Assembly: GCF_900142085.1 (NCBI RefSeq)
Contig: NZ_FQZQ01000007.1
Location: 1-64,000, forward strand
Direction of reading: 5' to 3'
DNA from: Shimia gijangensis
GTDB lineage: Bacteria > Pseudomonadota > Alphaproteobacteria > Rhodobacterales > Rhodobacteraceae
Length of the DNA stretch: 64,000 nucleotides
Shown here: piece after piece, positions 61,631 to 64,000 of the stretch
Layout of the letters: the number at the start of each line of letters is the position of its first letter
Position numbering within the stretch: position 1 is the first letter of the stretch
The notes under the pieces: model-generated
What the model was told of the DNA's origin: nothing
The model's database searches: none
The model's input: the letters and a program-made list of their open reading frames with translations, nothing else
Position numbers and translations under genes: made by a program

Positions 61631-62614
61631 ATGGATATCGCAGATTTTCGCGACAAGATACTGAAACAGGACCGAAGGGCGCTCGCAAGGGCGATTACGC
61701 TGGTGGAAAGTGCACGCGCCGACCACCGTGCGCAGGCCTCTGAACTTTTGGAAGCGCTGAGGGGGGCTGGAAAGCAGTCCTTGCGTATTGGTCTGTCGGG
61801 GACGCCGGGTGTGGGGAAATCCACATTCATCGAAAGCTTTGGCATGATGCTGACGGCTTCGGGATTGCGGGTTGCGGTTCTGGCCGTAGACCCGTCATCT
61901 GCGCGATCCGGTGGGTCGATCCTTGGCGACAAAACCCGGATGGAATTTCTCAGCCGCGATCCCAATGCCTTTATTCGCCCATCCCCCAGCCAGACCCATC
62001 TGGGGGGCGTGGCGCGCCGTACACGCGAGGCTGTGGCACTGTGCGAGGCAGCTGGCTTTGACGTGGTGTTGATCGAAACGGTGGGGGTCGGACAATCCGA
62101 GACCGTTGTCGCCGAAATGTCCGATCTGTTCTTGTTGTTGCTGGCCCCGGCGGGTGGCGACGAATTGCAAGGAGTGAAGCGCGGCATCATGGAAATGGCC
62201 GATATCATACTGGTGAACAAGGCGGACGGCGATCTGAAAACCACAGCCATGCGCACCTGCGCCGACTATGCGGGTGCCTTGCGCCTGTTGCGAAAACGCC
62301 CACAGGACCCACAAGGCTTTCCCAAAGCCATGACGGTTTCAGCTGTCGAGAAGGCCGGGCTTGAGACAGCCTGGGAAGAAATGACAACCCTGATCAATTG
62401 GCGGCGCGAAACAGGGCACTGGGATCAGAGGCGTGCGCAGCAGGCAAGTTTCTGGTTCCACGAAGAGGTGAAACAAGGATTGCTCGCCCGACTGCAGCAA
62501 GGCGAGGCCAAAGAGGCGATTGCCGCATTGGAAACGCGTGTGGCCACCGGAGACGTTACGCCTTCGGCCGCCGCAGATAGCGTATTGAGAATTCTCAATA
62601 TCTCGGCCAGATAA
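61631..62614 (+). CDS. meaB: Methylmalonyl-CoA mutase-associated GTPase MeaB
   Basis: The 327-residue G3E-type GTPase has a P-loop GLSGTPGVGKST near residue 56 and the G2/G3 region VLAVDPSSARSGGSILGDKTRM. ETVGVGQSET, ILVNKADG and a C-terminal dimerisation tail follow. It protects and reloads the adenosylcobalamin of methylmalonyl-CoA mutase, which is not in the window. That links it to propionyl-CoA metabolism of odd-chain or branched acids. It ends 235 bases before rpmB. Confidence 0.93.
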   Translation: MDIADFRDKILKQDRRALARAITLVESARADHRAQASELLEALRGAGKQSLRIGLSGTPGVGKSTFIESFGMMLTASGLRVAVLAVDPSSARSGGSILGDKTRMEFLSRDPNAFIRPSPSQTHLGGVARRTREAVALCEAAGFDVVLIETVGVGQSETVVAEMSDLFLLLLAPAGGDELQGVKRGIMEMADIILVNKADGDLKTTAMRTCADYAGALRLLRKRPQDPQGFPKAMTVSAVEKAGLETAWEEMTTLINWRRETGHWDQRRAQQASFWFHEEVKQGLLARLQQGEAKEAIAALETRVATGDVTPSAAADSVLRILNISAR

Positions 62615-62729
62615 TGCCGCCATTTTGGAAAATACCCCGAAATGTGTGCGGTTTGGCGCAAGCCGTCGCGGCGCTTGTGGCATTTGTGGAAAACAGCGGG
62701 CTTCTGCCAAAAAGCTTTGCCTGAATCAC

Positions 62730-62758
62730 TTGACGCCCCCCGGTTTTCGGCCTAATGA
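62730..62758 (+). promoter_or_regulatory. Probable rpmB promoter
   Basis: TTGACG (62730-62735) and TAATGA (62753-62758) are separated by exactly 17 bases, so the pair resembles a sigma-70 promoter. The predicted start leaves a leader of about 85 bases with two hairpins before the rpmB start. Confidence 0.45.
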
Positions 62759-62774
62759 CCGCGAACGAATTTAC

Positions 62775-62824
62775 GGGCGCTGTTCGTCGGCGCCCCTTTG
62801 CATTGACGGGGGCCGATCTCCCGT
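62775..62824 (+). promoter_or_regulatory. Two leader hairpins upstream of rpmB
   Basis: GGGCGC (62775-62780) pairs with GCGCCC (62790-62795), followed by CTTT. ACGGG (62806-62810) pairs with CCCGT (62820-62824). Both are in the untranslated leader and could be an autoregulatory or attenuating structure for L28. No known L28 leader is recognised. Confidence 0.35.
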
Positions 62825-62849
62825 GACCAAGTAAAACGAGGATGAAGCC

Positions 62850-63140
62850 ATGTCGCGTCGTTGCGAATTGACCGGAAAAGGCCCTATGTCTGGCAACAAT
62901 GTCAGCCACGCCAAAAACCGTACCCGCCGCCGTTTTCTGCCGAACCTGAATGACGTGACACTGCAGTCCGAAATTCTGGGTCGTGGCGTAAAACTGCGCA
63001 TCTCGGCAGCTGCCCTGCGCACTGTTGACCACCGCGGTGGTTTGGACGCCTTCATGGCGAAGTCCAAAGATGAAGAACTGTCAGCCAACGCGCTGAAAGT
63101 TAAAAAAGAGATTGCGAAAGCTCAAGCGGCAACCGCTTAA
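62850..63140 (+). CDS. rpmB: 50S ribosomal protein bL28
   Basis: The 96-residue basic protein starts [33 protein letters not shown], the standard bL28 N-terminus, with [19 protein letters not shown] in the second half. It is somewhat longer than the E. coli protein owing to a helical C-terminal tail ([26 protein letters not shown]), as usual in alphaproteobacteria. The start has an ACGAGG ribosome binding site. A strong hairpin terminator follows (63168-63197). Confidence 0.96.
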   Translation: MSRRCELTGKGPMSGNNVSHAKNRTRRRFLPNLNDVTLQSEILGRGVKLRISAAALRTVDHRGGLDAFMAKSKDEELSANALKVKKEIAKAQAATA

Positions 63141-63167
63141 GTTTTTGACGATCGGACAGTGAAGACG

Positions 63168-63197
63168 GCCCTGCCTGAAATTCAGGCGGGGCTGTTT
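63168..63197 (+). terminator. Terminator after rpmB
   Basis: GCCCTGCCTGAA (63168-63179) pairs with TTCAGGCGGGGC (63181-63192) with one G.U step, followed by TGTTT. The loop is tiny as drawn; in practice the innermost A-T pairs open. It ends 57 bases after the rpmB stop codon. Confidence 0.75.
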
Positions 63198-63244
63198 CCT
63201 TTTGTCGCTTCACCTTCCGGCGCAGGAAGGTCTATATCAACCTC

Positions 63245-63592
63245 ATGACTTGGCTGCGCAATCAGATCGTGATTCTGCTGGTGGCTGTGCTGGTGTTGAC
63301 CGGGCACAGCATGGCAATTGCACGCGTCATGCCCACGGCCTCGGGTTTCATGGAGTTGTGCACGGGCACAGGCCCGGTGATGACGCCGATGGACGCCGAA
63401 GGCAATCCGACCGGTCCGTCCCATATCTGCCCCGAGTTTAGTCTGTCGCTGATGGATGCGGTTGCACCTGTCCCTGTCCTGGCGGTGCCTCTGCAGGTGC
63501 GTGGACGCAAGGCAGAGCCAACTTATGAGGCGTCGTTTCAGCTGATTCGAGTGGTCGAAGCGTCGGCCCGCGCACCCCCTGCGTTGGTCTGA
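63245..63592 (+). CDS. Small DUF2946-like protein with signal sequence
   Basis: The 115-residue protein has an N-terminal hydrophobic stretch (IVILLVAVLVLTGHSMA) suggesting a signal peptide or anchor. CTGTGPVM and HICPEF carry cysteines and a histidine in the mature part. The C-terminus RAPPALV resembles DUF2946 proteins. In Rhodobacteraceae such genes often sit next to copper chaperone genes, as here (66 bases before PCu(A)C), so a copper-related role is likely but not shown. The ribosome binding site is weak. Confidence 0.6.
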   Translation: MTWLRNQIVILLVAVLVLTGHSMAIARVMPTASGFMELCTGTGPVMTPMDAEGNPTGPSHICPEFSLSLMDAVAPVPVLAVPLQVRGRKAEPTYEASFQLIRVVEASARAPPALV

Positions 63593-63657
63593 ACCGCTTT
63601 GGTTCATTCCAATACCTAACACCCATAATCCAATACCCAATTTTCAGGAGAGACGAG

Positions 63658-64000
63658 ATGTCCTTCAAAACTATTGCTGCTGCAACTGCGGCCGCTATCC
63701 TCCTTGCCGTTCCAGCATTCGCCGACAGCATGATCATGGTCGACGACCCTTATGCACGTGTGTCGGCTAAGTCGTCCAAATCCGGCGCGGCCTTTATGGC
63801 GATTATGAACCACGGTGACGAAGACGATCAGCTGATTGATGTTCGCTCGGATGTGGCCAAAAAGGTCGAACTGCACACTCATATGGAAAACGCTGATGGC
63901 GTCATGAAAATGATGCATGTGCCCGAAGGCTTTGCGATTCCTGCCGGTGAAACCCACATGCTGATGCGTGGTGGTGATCACGTGATGTTTATGGGGCTGA
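63658..64000 (+). CDS. PCu(A)C copper chaperone (partial, runs off the right edge)
   Basis: The visible 114 residues have a signal peptide (cleavage near AFADSM) and the PCu(A)C copper site: VELHTHMENADGVMKMMHVPEGFAIPAGETHMLMRGGDHVMFMGL, in which H and M residues bind Cu(I) and Cu(II). These periplasmic proteins deliver copper for cytochrome oxidase assembly. A GGAG ribosome binding site precedes the ATG. The stop codon lies outside the window. Confidence 0.9.
   Translation, partial: MSFKTIAAATAAAILLAVPAFADSMIMVDDPYARVSAKSSKSGAAFMAIMNHGDEDDQLIDVRSDVAKKVELHTHMENADGVMKMMHVPEGFAIPAGETHMLMRGGDHVMFMGL

Noticed and set aside
62625-62834. 69-residue frame between meaB and rpmB
   Set aside because: Overlaps the predicted rpmB promoter and leader hairpins and has no protein-like features.
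1-64000. tRNA, rRNA, CRISPR arrays, prophage or integrative element
   Set aside because: I looked for cloverleaf-like arms, repeat-spacer periodicity and phage or integrase genes and found none apart from the IS end.

Overview
The window looks like chromosomal DNA of a marine-type alphaproteobacterium, most likely a member of the Rhodobacterales (roseobacter group). The reasons are a GcrA cell-cycle regulator, a cytoplasmic-type SoeABC sulfite dehydrogenase, a fused indolepyruvate ferredoxin oxidoreductase next to an Lrp regulator, several choline-sulfatase-like genes with a betaine-type ABC importer, and a small membrane protein encoded next to gap. I saw no tRNA, rRNA, CRISPR array or prophage. 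The only mobile DNA is the end of an IS3-family element at the left edge, which has cut into a beta-helix protein gene.

Layout. 1-3.3 kb: IS end, beta-helix remnant, small membrane protein, gap (GAPDH) with a pair of LacI-type operator-like sites upstream, an EamA permease, and a small ribbon-helix-helix-like protein read divergently from it. 3.3-6.2 kb: copper efflux pair cueR-copA with a textbook MerR-type promoter. 6.4-11.4 kb: an NAD-dependent epimerase/reductase broken by one in-frame amber codon, an AraC-type regulator, and a two-subunit molybdenum hydroxylase. 11.5-15.5 kb: Lrp regulator divergent from indolepyruvate ferredoxin oxidoreductase. 15.5-23.6 kb: a CHMI-like isomerase followed by a tight beta-oxidation operon (FadB-type fusion, thiolase, two acyl-CoA dehydrogenases, thioesterase, enoyl-CoA hydratase, IclR regulator). 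Its make-up resembles the pimeloyl-CoA (dicarboxylate) operon, but there is no CoA ligase.

23.6-42.4 kb is a sulfur and quaternary-amine island. It holds soeABC (sulfite to sulfate), an octaheme cytochrome c with a repeat-rich C-terminus, a periplasmic arylsulfatase, an enolase-superfamily enzyme whose residues suggest a betaine-type substrate, two SDR dehydrogenases, two paralogous choline-sulfatase-like enzymes, a ProXWV-type ABC importer and a LysR regulator. I infer a pathway that imports and desulfates sulfate esters of quaternary amines and feeds the carbon skeleton to the enolase and SDR enzymes. The exact substrate is unknown and may be undescribed.

42.4-64 kb is mostly housekeeping: DUF1330 protein, rimO, an AsmA-like protein, a Bcr/CflA-type MFS exporter, a TyrA-like dehydrogenase behind an unusual structured leader, gcrA, an orphan ABC-2 permease, an EamA permease, argD-argF, a PanE-like reductase, gnd, a PiT phosphate transporter, a Nudix hydrolase, hrpB, a DUF3108 protein, meaB, rpmB, a small DUF2946-like protein and the start of a PCu(A)C copper chaperone running off the right edge.
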